Assembly: GCA_011317545.1 (NCBI GenBank)
Contig: WUJK01000002.1
Location: 1,488,001-1,552,000, forward strand
Reading direction: 5' to 3'
Length of the DNA: 64,000 bases
DNA from: Coniella vitis
Taxonomy: Eukaryota; Ascomycota; Sordariomycetes; Diaporthales; Schizoparmaceae
In this document: piece after piece, positions 14,099-25,773 of the stretch
Layout of the letters: every line of letters begins with the position of its first letter
Position numbering within the stretch: position 1 is the first letter of the stretch
Program-made: the position numbers and the translations under genes
The notes under the pieces: generated by a model
What the model saw: only the letters and a program-made list of their open reading frames with translations
The model's database searches: none
Told to the model about the DNA's origin: nothing

Positions 14099-16891
14099 TC
14101 ACGTAACCTCCACCTCCTCTCGCATTCCCTCCCCGCGCCTTGCCACGCGTCCACCAACGATTCCCCTGCGATTGCGTCCTGTCCGCCCGCGGCCTAGCCA
14201 GTTAAGCTTCAACAGACGGGACAGCTCCTCAACCATCTCGGCGCCTTCATCCCCCCCTCCTGTTGCTGCTGTTATTCCTGCTGCTGCGCTACTACCAGCA
14301 GCGCTGCCGCCAAGGGTGCTACGAGCACCGTTACCCGTCGCACCAGCCAGCACACTCATGCACTGCAACATGCGCCCGACCATATCAGTAACAAACTTGG
14401 AATCCTCGATATTCTGCTCTCGCGCCATATTGGTGCTCGTAGAAATGGACTGATTATACCCGCCGTTACCAAACCCTGATCCCGCAAAGGACGCAGCCGA
14501 GCTTACACTCGCACCGAAGGAGAGCATAGAACTGCTATTCGCCGAGGTAAGTTTGGGCGGGCGAAGAGGGTCCGGGCCTGCACCACCGCCGCCGCCACTA
14601 TGCGCTCCGCTGCTAGCAAACGAAACGTTGCTCAGTCCACGGCTGCGCCCGCCCGCCATATCGCCGAGGAGAGTCGTCGAGGTCGAATTGAAGCTGGCGG
14701 TGGAAGGGTCGAGCGACATGGCCGTGCCGGGGCGCTGCTGTTGTTGGCTAAAGGAGAAACTGGTCATCGAGTCGGCACCCGGCGAGGCTGATAAATAGTC
14801 GACTGGAAGCGGGCTGGCGATAGTCATGGGGAGAAATTCGAGGGATAAGCGGGAGAAGATGGTTTTGAGCTTTTCGTAGCGTGGCAGAATGACCACGTCG
14901 CGGTAAGCCGTAAGCACGATCCGGCGCACTTCAAGCACGGCTGAGGCAGGAGCGACGTTCACATGAGCGCCTGAAGATGTTTCGGACAATGTTTGGTTGG
15001 TGACAACACCACCCCAAAATTCCCGCGCCTGGTCTGCTGTCATAAGCGTGCCGCAGCCGTTGAACTCGAGATCCAAGGGCAGGAAAACTGCTTGCATGTA
15101 AGGCAACACGCCGGTAAAGACATGAATCCAAAGATCAACCAAGTTGGGGACTAGTCGGTCTTCAGAGTGCCTGCGTAGATTGTGGTCCAGACTCCGAAAG
15201 CCAGTCCACAACAAATCTCGAAGATCATCCACCACTTGATTTGGCGACCTGCGCTGTATGCAGTATTGTAAATGTAACGTCACAATTCGGTTGAAGTCTT
15301 CAATAGGCAGCCTCAGATCATCACCCTCGAATATAACCAGCAACTTAGACTTCAGGTATGGAAATGCGTCCTCCATGGACATGCTGTTTAATCCGTACTT
15401 GGCAGAATCGATTGGCTCAAGATATAATGGCGTGTTCATGGACCCAAGACTGCCAGGGCCGCCCCAGTCATTAACGCTGCCCACGGACTCGTTGAAGGCT
15501 TCTCTGTCGTCCTTTCTGCGTCCACGTCCACCATGTCCTAGCCCGCTGATGTTCTTGAACGTGCTCGAGTTGGGACCTGGGCTTGAGGGTAGATTGAAAC
15601 TGTAGAGACTCGTGGGTGCGCTCGGATCTGTAGGCCGCGAGTTGCTTGCAGCAGAAGACAGTTGCGAATGATAATCATCTTTATCCTTCGTCTTGTGTCT
15701 CTGTCTTGATAGAAAGTGGTGCTTCTTCTCCTTGCCTTCCCGCTCCACATCCGCTGGTCTTATTGTGGCCGATGAGGCATTGTTCATGTTATAAAAATGT
15801 TGCGCAGACGGATCTCCGAGGCTTGTCGTGCTAAAATTGCCCTTTTGCAGAGCAGACAGCGCCGACCCAAACTTACTGGGACTCGGCAGCGGCTTGTCCT
15901 TGGTTTCCCCCTTGACCCCAATCTTGCCTGGGCGAGAGAACAGCTTGACTTTGGACGACTTTTCCGGCTTCTTCTCTGGTAAAGAGGGAGGTGGAAGTGG
16001 CTGCGGCGGTATCTGTGATGCTGGAGAAGCCTGGCCCGATCGTGGAAAGGCGACGTTGGCGGCTGTGGCAGCGGCATTGCTTCCCAGCAGACCATTGTGA
16101 TAGGACTGACCGCCAAAGACCGTCTCCCTTGGGGCGCTCGCCTCGGTTAGACTCAATGCCGGGGGATTTAAGGGCCCACTCGTTCTCTTTGTAGGCTCGA
16201 GGCGTTCTGGAGGCTCCGTGGCCATGGGGCCTGTCTGGGAACGCTGTCTTGAATGCTGCTGCTGGAGCATCTGCTGGGACTGCTGATGGCTGAGAACGGC
16301 AGCCTGGGCGGCAATATGGCTGGCTGACAGCTCGCGTGGCGACTGCTGGGACATATTGACGTGGGTAGCGAGATTGGATGTCGAAATGGACGGCAGGGTG
16401 GGCTCGAAGACGCCGGGGGTCTGGGAGTGCTTGCGCGAGTGGCCCACGGATCGTAAACTGAGGGGCGAAGGGTTCCGCTGCTGAGCATCATAGCTCCCGG
16501 CGACAGAGCGAGCAGCAACGGCGGCGGCCGAAGAGAGCGGGGAAGGTGTCGGGCGGGAGAAATTCTGTAGACTGGTGGTGCTCGAGTTGGGGTGGTGTGA
16601 GAAGGAGGAGGAGCTCGGCGGCGGCTGGGAGGGGAATTGCGGGTAGTGTTGCTGGGTGGGGCTGCGCGCCTTCGCGATCTGGAGTGAAACCGAGTCTTCG
16701 CTGGACGAGGATTCGACGCGGCGCATGCCAGGGCGCTGGGGCGGGGGAGGCAGGTCTGCGACGGCGGCAGCGGCCGAGGCCGAGAAGAAGTTGTTGGGAT
16801 GCGACTGTTGGGAGGAGTTGTGGTTTAAGTTATGGTTCAAGGCCTGGCCCAGAGGCATAAACGACCCGGGGCTCCTGCCTTGCTGGGACAT
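14099..16891 (-). CDS. hbrB: HbrB-like TORC2 subunit (Bit61/PRR5 family)
   Basis: Single exon of 930 residues. The HbrB domain lies at about residues 505-690: DAFPYLKSKLLVIFEGDDLR, FNRIVTLHLQYCIQRRSPNQ, LVDLWIHVFTGVLPYMQAVF, LDLEF and VLEVRRIVLTAYRDVVILPR. Family knowledge: Bit61/Bit2 in yeast, PRR5/Protor in animals and HbrB in Aspergillus are peripheral subunits of the TORC2 kinase complex at the plasma membrane; loss in Aspergillus causes hyperbranching hyphae. The first 500 residues are Ser/Pro/Gln-rich and look disordered with many possible phosphosites. After the domain come a Ser/Gly-rich spacer, a short DSKFVTDMVGRMLQCMSVL helix and an Arg/Gly-rich basic tail. The start is the first ATG of the frame. 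It is divergent from GON7, with 987 bp between the starts. Domain assignment is confident; the C-terminal tail could be altered by an undetected intron. Confidence 0.85.
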   Translation of the reverse strand: MSQQGRSPGSFMPLGQALNHNLNHNSSQQSHPNNFFSASAAAAVADLPPPPQRPGMRRVESSSSEDSVSLQIAKARSPTQQHYPQFPSQPPPSSSSFSHHPNSSTTSLQNFSRPTPSPLSSAAAVAARSVAGSYDAQQRNPSPLSLRSVGHSRKHSQTPGVFEPTLPSISTSNLATHVNMSQQSPRELSASHIAAQAAVLSHQQSQQMLQQQHSRQRSQTGPMATEPPERLEPTKRTSGPLNPPALSLTEASAPRETVFGGQSYHNGLLGSNAAATAANVAFPRSGQASPASQIPPQPLPPPSLPEKKPEKSSKVKLFSRPGKIGVKGETKDKPLPSPSKFGSALSALQKGNFSTTSLGDPSAQHFYNMNNASSATIRPADVEREGKEKKHHFLSRQRHKTKDKDDYHSQLSSAASNSRPTDPSAPTSLYSFNLPSSPGPNSSTFKNISGLGHGGRGRRKDDREAFNESVGSVNDWGGPGSLGSMNTPLYLEPIDSAKYGLNSMSMEDAFPYLKSKLLVIFEGDDLRLPIEDFNRIVTLHLQYCIQRRSPNQVVDDLRDLLWTGFRSLDHNLRRHSEDRLVPNLVDLWIHVFTGVLPYMQAVFLPLDLEFNGCGTLMTADQAREFWGGVVTNQTLSETSSGAHVNVAPASAVLEVRRIVLTAYRDVVILPRYEKLKTIFSRLSLEFLPMTIASPLPVDYLSASPGADSMTSFSFSQQQQRPGTAMSLDPSTASFNSTSTTLLGDMAGGRSRGLSNVSFASSGAHSGGGGGAGPDPLRPPKLTSANSSSMLSFGASVSSAASFAGSGFGNGGYNQSISTSTNMAREQNIEDSKFVTDMVGRMLQCMSVLAGATGNGARSTLGGSAAGSSAAAGITAATGGGDEGAEMVEELSRLLKLNWLGRGRTGRNRRGIVGGRVARRGEGMREEVEVT

Positions 16892-17878
16892 CTTGCATGT
16901 TTGAGCCCCAGCACAGCCAGTCGAGGCCTATGGCAAGTGACGTAGTCACACAGTATTTTGAGTACGCGGGATCGCGTGTCCGAAAACACCCAGAAAGCCG
17001 TCTTTTCCCCCCCTCCCGTTGTCAGAGAACGGCCTGCGTGATCACTAGGCTGTGAAGATGATCGAGTCGAGTCCAGACGGGGCTGCAGGCTTGCAGTAGC
17101 GACTGTGCATGCGATAGAAGGAGGGAAAGCGAAGACAGGCTGAGAAGTACAAGTGGGAAAAATTGCGGGAGCAAGAAGACAAAAAGACCGACAAGAGGGA
17201 AAGAAAACACGGGAATTCGTCAAGCAGCAGCAAAAGAGAAAGAAGGGCTGGAGTTGGCACGGGTAGTTTTAGGAGGGACGCCGGAATGACGGCTCTAGAG
17301 GAAGGAGGAACTGGGTTGCGTTACTTTAGCCTGTGCTTCGCCGCAGGCCAAAGCACATGCTAAAAAGTATAGTGCAAATAGGCGCTAAACACTAACGCCA
17401 GGTACGCAACAGGTATACTTGGTAAGTCAGTTGAGTGAATCCTCGATGTCACAAAGCCAGGCTGTGGAGCGTTGCTGTATCCTGCCTCAAATTGATTGTT
17501 AACGCAAGACTGAATTATACTTGGACCGTTCTTTTTCATAAAACAGTTCACATATATGACCATCGAAGAACAATAGCTTTAATGTACCCTCGACTGAGGA
17601 TCAGACTTGCAAGCTGAGGTCAGTGATGACGGTTGCTTGGAATCGGGTTGCACCCTACGTACCGTGTAGCATGTACGTACCTAGTAGTTATTACTTTACT
17701 ATGGAGTCACCCATAGTGATTGTTTCTCTTCTAGGCCCTGGGCCTTGTGGGCAGCCCCTGCTCGGTCTGTACAGCTGCCCCACCGTGGAGGGGCAGTCAA
17801 TCCTACTGTACCGATTGACCTCATCAGCCTCACATTACCACACCTCACCATCCACCAAAGACCACAACGAAAGCAGCC
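16892..17878. promoter_or_regulatory. Divergent promoter region hbrB / GON7
   Basis: 987 bp between divergent start codons. It has C/T-rich patches on each strand's upstream side (for hbrB around 16995-17220). Nothing else is recognised. Confidence 0.5.
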
Positions 17879-18199
17879 ATGGCATCACAACAACAAACTG
17901 ACAACACCAAAATGTCCCTATCCGCATCCTACAACTCCCCTACCAACGGCCCCTTCGTCCTTACCCACCCGCTCGCCGCACCTCTCACAGGCACTACGAA
18001 CCCCTCCGTGCCAGACAAGGTCAAATACCTGTCCGACCTGCGCAGCAGCATTGCCACTTTGCAGCAGCAAATCAATGAGGAGCTTACCCAGCGCATGGAA
18101 GAGGACAAGGTTAGCACCGGCGACAACGCAGCAGCTGCCAAGAACGACATCAAGGATGAGGAGAACTACGGCGAGGAAGCACAGGAAGAAGAGGACTGA
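17879..18199 (+). CDS. GON7: EKC/KEOPS complex subunit Gon7
   Basis: Single exon of 106 residues. The pattern SASYNSPTNGPFVLTHPL, then PDKVKYLSDLRSSIATLQQQ and INEELTQRMEEDK, with an acidic C-terminal tail, matches the short fungal Gon7 family. Family knowledge: Gon7 is the small fifth subunit of KEOPS, which makes the t6A modification at position 37 of ANN-decoding tRNAs and affects telomeres; it binds Pcc1. The first ATG is used; a second in-frame ATG at 17912 (MSLSASY) would remove 11 residues and matches many homologues better. It is convergent with VPS39, only 250 bp between stop codons. Recognition rests on a short conserved block, so confidence is moderate to good. Confidence 0.72.
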   Translation: MASQQQTDNTKMSLSASYNSPTNGPFVLTHPLAAPLTGTTNPSVPDKVKYLSDLRSSIATLQQQINEELTQRMEEDKVSTGDNAAAAKNDIKDEENYGEEAQEEED

Positions 18200-18449
18200 T
18201 CGAGCTCGGCGAGGACGTGGATAAAACGGAAGTGTGTCTATAAAACTTTCGGGTATTGCGGAAAGAGAAACAATCGGGATGCACGCGCCTTGGAGATGCG
18301 AGGTTGAAAAAGGGGATCAAAAGGAAAGAGGATATACGCGGAGCAACAACACCAACCAACCAAAACAAACGCCCTGACCCTTTGTCGCTCGCTCTATCGA
18401 TATTGCAAAGGCACGACTTCTTCTGTTCAATGCGCATGTAGACAAATCA

Positions 18450-21400
18450 TCATCCCCAGCCTCCCAACGTCGACACCACCCCAGTGCTACCAGCCGAGCC
18501 TATCCCGCCAGAAGACCCCGTTCGCCCCCATGCACCTGCTCTACCTTCTGTCCGCAGCGGCTGCTGCTGTTGCGACGATGACGACAGCGAGCCCAACCCG
18601 GCTGATGTTCCTGTGGCGCGGCTTAGACACCCATAGTGTACGACAGTATTGTCTGGCAAGACTGCAATTACACTGCCGCCAAGTCGCTTGTGGCAGACCC
18701 CGCACACCCTCTCGTCATGCACCACCACCCTTCTATTGCGTCCGCCCTGACCGCCTGGCACTCCGTCGCCCAGCAGTAGCAACGCTTGGCTCGCGACAAA
18801 CTCGGTCTCACGCAAACCCGCCACTACCCGGCTTTCGTTGACGGCACTGTTAGCTGCTCGGATGCGTCCGCGGAAATACGATTCTAAGTCTGTCATGGGG
18901 AGCGTGTCTGGAATTAAAGACAGTGTCGAGGCTGCCGGGAGGCGAGATCCGTGCTTGGAGAGGAGATCGAGGGCAGGCTGCAGGTTGGGCTTGTTGGGCG
19001 GTGGTGGCGACAAGTAGAGCGAGAGGAGAGTCTGGTAGATTGATGGCGTCGTGTCGTCGCCGGCGTCGTATGCCGAAGACGGCCTACGGCCCTTGGAGGC
19101 AGAAGGGCTGGTCGCTGTTGTAGTACCGGGCGCTTCCTGTGACTTGTGCAGGCGGTTGCAGTATCTATAATACATCGTCAGAAAACATATCAGTTTGTGT
19201 TACACGGACAACATTTGTTAGGAGAAGGTTGGGAAAGGGGGGTGGGGCATTCACTTACTCTTCAGCTTTGGTATAGTCATGCATCTTGAAAACAAAGATC
19301 GTCAGGGCATTTCTGTGCTCTCCCATGTTGCTCAACACGATAGCTTGAGCTTCGTAAAAGGCCGGATCTGGACAAACTCATTGGTTAGTGACCAGCCAGC
19401 AAGATTGCATATGCAGCGCAAAGCGCTTGGTGACCATCACTACTCACCATCTCCCTTGACCAAATCGAATGCCCGAATCATGCTATACTGCCCACTCTCT
19501 TTGAGGAACCGCACCAATCGTCCCAAGTGCGTCTCCCACTCTGCATCCCGCGTATCGCTCGCTTTCAACTGTTGCACAAGCAACTCAACAAGCCGATTGT
19601 GAAAATCAGGCGTTAAATCATTCAGCTCCATGATAATATGCTCGAGGTACTCCACTTCCAGCCTCGTATCGATCCCATCCAAGAACCACACAATGCGCTC
19701 CCGCGGCAACGTCTCGGCGTTTTCCGTGTCCGCAAGGAACACCTCCATCGCCAAGTCGGGAGCCTTGCGCAGTGTCCATTCGGAAAACTCGAGAATCAAG
19801 TCAATCATTTCGGGCGGTAGGTTTTGCAAGTATCCCACTGTGCGCTGCGGACCATGTAGACCCGGCGCTTTGTCGTTTGGTTCGTCGCCTTCGCCGAATT
19901 TCTTGAGGAGTTCGAGAGCTTGGCGGTGGAGTTTTTTGCCGTAAAAGAAGTCGACGAGTTCGTTGTAGCGGTTATGCTCTAGGAGTTTCTCGTTGACGAC
20001 ATCTGGGTCGCAGAAATTAGGAATACGAAAGAGCGATGAGGCGAGGGTTGGCGCGGAGAACATATAGGCCCGGAAGAGACACGTGTCGACGATTTTGAAG
20101 GTGTCTTGGAGATGTTTTTCGAGCTCAGCGTCCGACTCATCGCGGCCTACACCAGGGACGGTTTCCCTGAGAAGGCTCTGCAGAGCCTGTTCGCTAGAGC
20201 CTGCCGGCGTGTTACTGGCGGAGGCTGTATGCTTGAGTTTGCCTGTCACGGGATCGAGAACACGCTGCAGACGGGCGCGGGTGCCGGCCAGGAACCCGCG
20301 CAGCTCGAGCACCGCTTCTTTAAGATCTTTGCCCTCCAGGACGATATTCTCCTCGGCTACAGTGGACTTGCCATCCACACTGCCGACATCGTCTGCCGTA
20401 TCCACTGCTTTCTTGTGCGTGGAGATAATCGAGGCTGTCTCAGGATTGGCGGCTTTGCTGCGGTGACCAAGCAGCATTCTTGCAAAACCTCCGCCCATGG
20501 TTGTCGGAGATGAGACTTCTTCGGTGTGGGCAGATGTTACCTCGCTGTCCTTGGGCGCGTGTCCGTGAGCGTGTAGATGTGGCGTTTCAGTCCGTGTTTG
20601 TGTATGCACTTGTGGATTTGCGTGTTCATCACTTTCGCCGGTAGTAGACTTGCCATTAGCCTCGTCCTCCGACTCTTCAGCATGTTTCTCTTCGGGGTGA
20701 TCAGACAAGTCGCCGGCTATGCTCTTGGGAAACAACCGCAGGACCCGCTCGGGCGGAGCATGCACCTCGTCTTCATTGAACAAGTCCATGGACTCACGAT
20801 ACTTTTTCGCGCGAAAGAGCACCTCTGCCTTTAGCATCTTGACGTTCCGCATCGTCTCCGTCTTATTTTTGAGCAGCGCGTCTTCCAGCATGCTCAGCAC
20901 GCTGATGGCCTCGTCAAACTTCTCCCCGTGGACCAGCTCTTCAATCTGAGAATCGTAGTCTATCGCATCCATCTTCCACACCACCCTCTCGCTGGAAATG
21001 TGGAAGCCTTTACCTGCGTGCGCGAGGCTCACTGTAGGCGGCGGGAAATGCAGACTCGCCGCACCGGGCAGCGGAACGTTTTGAAGCAGACTCAGCGTAT
21101 CTGGATTCCTGACTTCTAAAGACCCCTTGGCAGGACTCTGTAGTGCCAAAATATATGGATACGAGTACCCCACGCTCTCCGGAGCAGACACCCAGGGTAT
21201 CTGCTTCTTGTTGGGCACAGGCTTGCCGTCGTCGGTAATGAACAAGGTTGTAATATCCTTGGCAAGCAGCATCTGCCCGTCTGCAAGCTTGGTTGCGAGC
21301 GGCTTAGGCATGTATGAGCCCAGGCCCATGTAGCCCATCCCCGCGCTGCTCATGGCGCCAAACCTGCTTCCCTGGCCCGCGCCGGCAATGTGACCCGGCG

Positions 21401-21888
21401 CAACGACATCCTCAACGGCGCCCGTCTCGACGTCGACCAACACGTACCCGGCGTTCATGCCGCAGACCAGCTTCGTGGCGCTCGCCCACGTCACCGTGCG
21501 TATAGACTCTGTGAGGACTACCTCGACGACGTCGGGGGATAGTTCGTCGTGCCAGGTCCACAGCAGAAGTTTGCGCTTGACAGCGACAGCCATGCGTGAG
21601 ATGATCTCCGGGATGCCCGTCTCAGTGTCGCGCACAATATTGGAGGTGACGGCGAAGCACGAGGCGTTCTTGGTGCGCGGTAGGGGTGTGCAGCCGGGGA
21701 TTGGCTCGTAGGTGTGTAGGTCATGGAGCGAGATGGAGTAGTTGGACAGGGACACGAGCGTGTTGGCTTCCTTGATGATGGCAAGCTGTTCGATGGCGCG
21801 CGAAGAGAACTTCTCCATTTCGCGGAGGAGATCGGTAGGTTTCTTGGGAGCTGCGGCTAGCTGAGGAGGCAGCGCTGATGGCGGCAGC

Positions 21889-21921
<33 letters not shown>

Positions 21922-22239
21922 GTGGCCTCGCCATCACCGATTGCAGTGCCTGAAGGCTTGATATTTTCGGTCGGGTGGCCATTTGTGCCTTGGGATGGGG
22001 AGGACAGGGTCGAGGGCTCGAGTTCGTTTAGCCTGTAGACACGCAAGCTGCCCGTGTTGAGGCCGACGAGAACGCGGTCGCCTGAGAAGATCCAGTCAGT
22101 CGGAAAGTCGGAGAGTACATTTGCTTAAGAGCACATCGAGGCAGGCAAGCAACATACCATAGGCCAAAAGCGTCCTTATCTCAGACTTATCCCTCTGTTT
22201 GAGCTCGATGATCGATCGAGCCGTGAATGCGGAGAGCAT
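18450..22239 (-). CDS. VPS39: HOPS/vacuolar tethering subunit Vam6/Vps39
   Basis: Four exons: 22239-22158, 22081-19448, 19367-19259 and 19164-18450; 1179 residues. The start MLSAFTARSIIELKQRDKSE and, across the first intron, AYGDRVLVGLNTGSLRVYRL are typical of Vps39. A CNH-type beta-propeller fills about residues 15-350 (with SIRTVTWASATKLVCGMNAG); alpha-solenoid Vps39_1 and Vps39_2 regions follow, and the C-terminus has a zinc-binding motif CGVCHKRLGG...VVHYGCL. Family knowledge: Vps39 is the HOPS subunit that binds Rab7/Ypt7 and tethers membranes at the vacuole, and it also forms mitochondria-vacuole contacts. A glutamine run sits near residues 80-90, and a Glu/His/Thr-rich linker lies in the middle. 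Exon 3 is a 109-nt piece (FYEAQAIVLSNMGEHRNALT) that is strongly conserved. The C-terminal 30 residues are Gly/Ser-rich. Confidence 0.93.
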
Positions 22240-22967
22240 GGCTGCTGCTGCTGCTGCTGAGATGCGCTGGCTGGCAGCTGCACCTGAAGCCGAGCTTGCT
22301 ATAAGGACATCAGGACAACCATGTGGTTAGGTTGTTGTATTGGCAGGTAGGGCTTGCGAGGTGCGCTTCGACCAAGTTTTGAGAAGCGTGTATATGTAAG
22401 TGGCACAGTTGGACCTGTGGAGATTGTTGGAGGGTCTCAAAGGTTCCCCAGCTTTCAGCGGATCGCGTACAGCGGGTCGGTTGGGTGGTGGTGACAAGCC
22501 GGTACGGTACTTTGAATATCGCGCTGTGCGATGACCGCATTGGTTGAGCATTACTGGTTACCGAGGTACTATGTAGGTACCTAGGTAAGTATCCTCAGCT
22601 CTTAATGTACAGAGAGACTAAGTAGATACTCACATTATTGCAATTCAGATGTCGATCCAATCCTGTACTATTAGTTCGCTATCTACTGTGTAAATGAAAC
22701 ACAAAATGTTCTCTACGCTCATTACTATGTATGCAAACAGACGCAATGAATGCTGAAATTTCCAGATGCCGTCAAAGTCTTCCCAATCAAACCTAGTGTC
22801 TCAGCAATGGCCATCCATTCTCCTTGTGACGCCACTCACATACCATTGCAGTCAAATCCAAAGGGCAATATAAACCAAGTAAACAAGGAAGAAAGGGGGG
22901 GGAGGAAGTCAATGGTGTATCTCAAGACCAAGACGGCTGCAGCCAGGTGGACCAACAATTGTGGCAA
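22240..22967. other. Spacer between the SPX transporter and VPS39
   Basis: Promoter of VPS39 plus 3' region of the transporter gene. It contains two copies of TACTATGTA (22567-22575 and 22723-22731), the first followed by GGTACCTAGGTA. No gene seen. Confidence 0.5.
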
Positions 22968-25773
22968 TCACATACCACTAACCCTCATTGCTCCGTAGCC
23001 TAGAGTGACAACCACAAGGAGCGTAATAAGACTGCTTGGCACGCCTCTGGTGATAAAGTGCTTGACCTGAAGGTATCTCTGGCCGGCCGGGTCTTCCTTC
23101 ATAATTGCAGCTAGAGGGGAAAGTATTAGCAGAGATGACCACAATATTCGCAGACACGAGCCAATACTTACTCATGTTTGGAAACCCGCTCGTAGGCAAT
23201 GCCATTGCCGCAGAGCACATCAAAACACCAGACATGACCAACAAGTTTGGGTGCGGCTCCTCCATCGATGCACCGACATCGTAGACCAGCGGCAGAATTA
23301 TCAGGGCCGCAACAGTGTGGCTAATGAATGTCGCAATGACGAGTGTCAAACCTGAGAACACCACCAGAACACCGTACAGGCTCATTCCTTCCACACGGTT
23401 GGTGATAGCAACCGCAATGGTATCGAGGAGTCCAGACGACTTGACGGCTTTGCCTAGTGACAGCCCACCAGCAGCAAGGATGATGATTGTCCAGGGAAAG
23501 TTGTTGAAGTCCTCCTTGGTCAAGATTCCCACACCAAAGAAAAGCACAATTGGAATGATTGCAATGACGCCCATCTCGCCAAAGATGGGTTCAAGCTGAT
23601 GGCTTGCGCACCACAAAGCGATGGTAACAATTGTGACAATAGAGACAAACCATTGCACGCCCGTGAACTCGTCTTGAACCTGGCGGATAGGGACAATGGT
23701 GGTCCCACGCCCGGGACGGAATGTGACGAGCAACAAGATCCAGATGAGAACAAGAGATATGATGCCAACGGGAATCACAATGAAGAACCACTGGCCCCAG
23801 CCAGGCTCGGGCTTCATGATACCCATAGCCACGACATTCTGCGGCGAAGCAATGGGAGACAGCATACCACCAATGTTGGATGCAAGAGCGATGCCCATAA
23901 TGACAGCTTTAGACATGTTGGAGTCAGACGGAAGATTGCGCAGCATGGGCTATTGTCGGTTAGCTTTTGACTTTCTCTTTGCATACAGAATCCCACCGCC
24001 ACTTACTTCGATGATAGAGAAACACAAGACGGGAGCAGCCACGTTGCTGACGAGCATGCTTGCAAAGGCAGCAACAAACATGTTGGCAATCAGCACGGTC
24101 CCTGGATTCGTTCCAGCCTTGCTGAGCACAAACGTGGCGATGCGCTTGTCAATTCTGCACTTAGAGAGAGCTGCCGCAACTGTGAAACCTCCGAGCAGAA
24201 GCATAATGACGTGTGTCCACATCGCGGAGAAAATGTATGTGCTCGCTGCCTTGGAGTCTAATCTCGCATATGGTGGCTGGTCAGAAGTAACGACGTTCAG
24301 CAAGACAGACAAGAAGGGTATCGTGAGCGAAGTGACGAAAAGCGGTATAGCCTGTCCAAGCAGTTTAGTATCAGTAGTGGCCCAAGGGGAGGGATAGGCA
24401 TGATATAAGAACAACTCACCTCCGTCGCCCATAGCAAGCTTACAAAGACCAGCATTGCTAGGCAATTCTGCTGCTCTGGCTTCTCCATCAATGGAACGAA
24501 GAGCAAGACGAAGAAGGCGGCAAGTGTAAAGACCAGAGTGAGCATAGCTGAGCTAAAGAGCCAGACAGGACACGTGAACTTGCCAATCGGCGTGACAATC
24601 TGTTTTGCCTCCGGGGACGAGTCATCATCGCCCTGCAATCTCGTCTTGATTACATCGCCTCTGCCCAATAGTCCGCGCCCTATACTAGCAGCTTCCGCCC
24701 TACGCTCCATGCCTATGAGGTCTCTCCACACAGTGTTGCGTTCCCATACGACGTGCTCGCGAAGGTGGCTTCGAAGGTCTCTTTTTGCTAGCTCTTCGTT
24801 GCCGTTGGTGACGACCTCGGAATACGCTTGCTCCATTCTGGAAATGCTCTCTTCCAGACCTCGAACTGTCGTCTCCTGGAAAGCATATGCCGGCTCGACA
24901 TATTTCTCCATATACACTGGCCTATAGCGTCGGTCCAAGATCTTGTCGAACTTCTTGAGGACCTTTCGGAATCCCGTCTTGTTCAGCTGCACGTAACTCT
25001 TGAGCTCGCAGAGTTGCACATATAGGCCGACAATGCGCTTTTTAAGCATAATGCCACCAGAGGATGCGACTGCTTGCTCATAATCGTCATAGCCCACGCT
25101 CATTCGACGCATGGACCTTGTGAACTCTGTCGAAGCCGTCATATCTGTCACAGCGGCGTGGGGAGTAGATTTGCGGCGCGCACTAAGCAAGCTGCCGCCT
25201 CGCTTTCGAGTCGAGGGTGCTGTAAGCGCGGCTGTCTCGTCGCCATCGTCATCCTCGTCGCTGTCGTCCTCGGCGCCATCCTCGGTCGACTGGTGGCTCA
25301 TCGCGCTGCCTCTGCGAGCCTGCGCACCGAGCCGTCTGCTATTGCTGCTATGGCTTGTGTTGGGCCTGTCAGCCACACCATTCTCACTATCCTCGTCCTC
25401 GGCGCGCCCAATATCGTGAAGTAGGTTGCTCAATTCGTCGAACAATTCCCGCTCCTTGATCTGGTAGAATGAGGTAATCTTCTCCAATTCGACATCAAGG
25501 ACACGCTTGAAGACCAACTCGGGGTCGTCCGAGGTGAGCAGAGGCCGTGACTCGACATCGTTGGCGTGGGTAAGGTTGGACTGGTGAACAGTCTTTTCGA
25601 GCTGGTATATCCTGCCGGGCGAATAGCAAATTAGCTCAAATACTAATTTGCAATGCCGAGTTCGACAAATTGCAGGATCCATATACTGACACTTTTTTGA
25701 GATTACTGTAAGCAATGTAATGGCTGCTCCAGTCGGGAACAGCATTGAACTGGATGCTGTGGGAGAACTTCAT
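22968..25773 (-). CDS. PHO91: SPX-domain low-affinity phosphate transporter (Pho87/Pho90/Pho91 type)
   Basis: Five exons: 25773-25691, 25611-24420, 24351-24007, 23949-23172 and 23110-22968; 846 residues. The first 330 residues are an SPX domain: MKFSHSIQFNAVPDWSSHYI, then NLKKVIYQLEK formed across intron 1 (donor GTCAGT), and LNKTGFRKVLKKFDKILDR. The rest is a DASS/ArsB-NhaD-type transporter with about 12 membrane segments (first WLFSSAMLTLVFTLAAFFVL) and family blocks WATEAIPLFVTSL, NVAAPVLCF, NIGGMLSPIASPQN and AALPTSGFPN-like MALPTSGFPNM. Family knowledge: these move inorganic phosphate at the plasma membrane (Pho87/90) or out of the vacuole (Pho91), and the SPX domain senses inositol pyrophosphates. 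Which paralogue this is cannot be told from the sequence, so the symbol is provisional. The SPX loop is acidic with many Ser/Arg sites. It is in tandem with VPS39, 729 bp upstream of it. Confidence 0.9.
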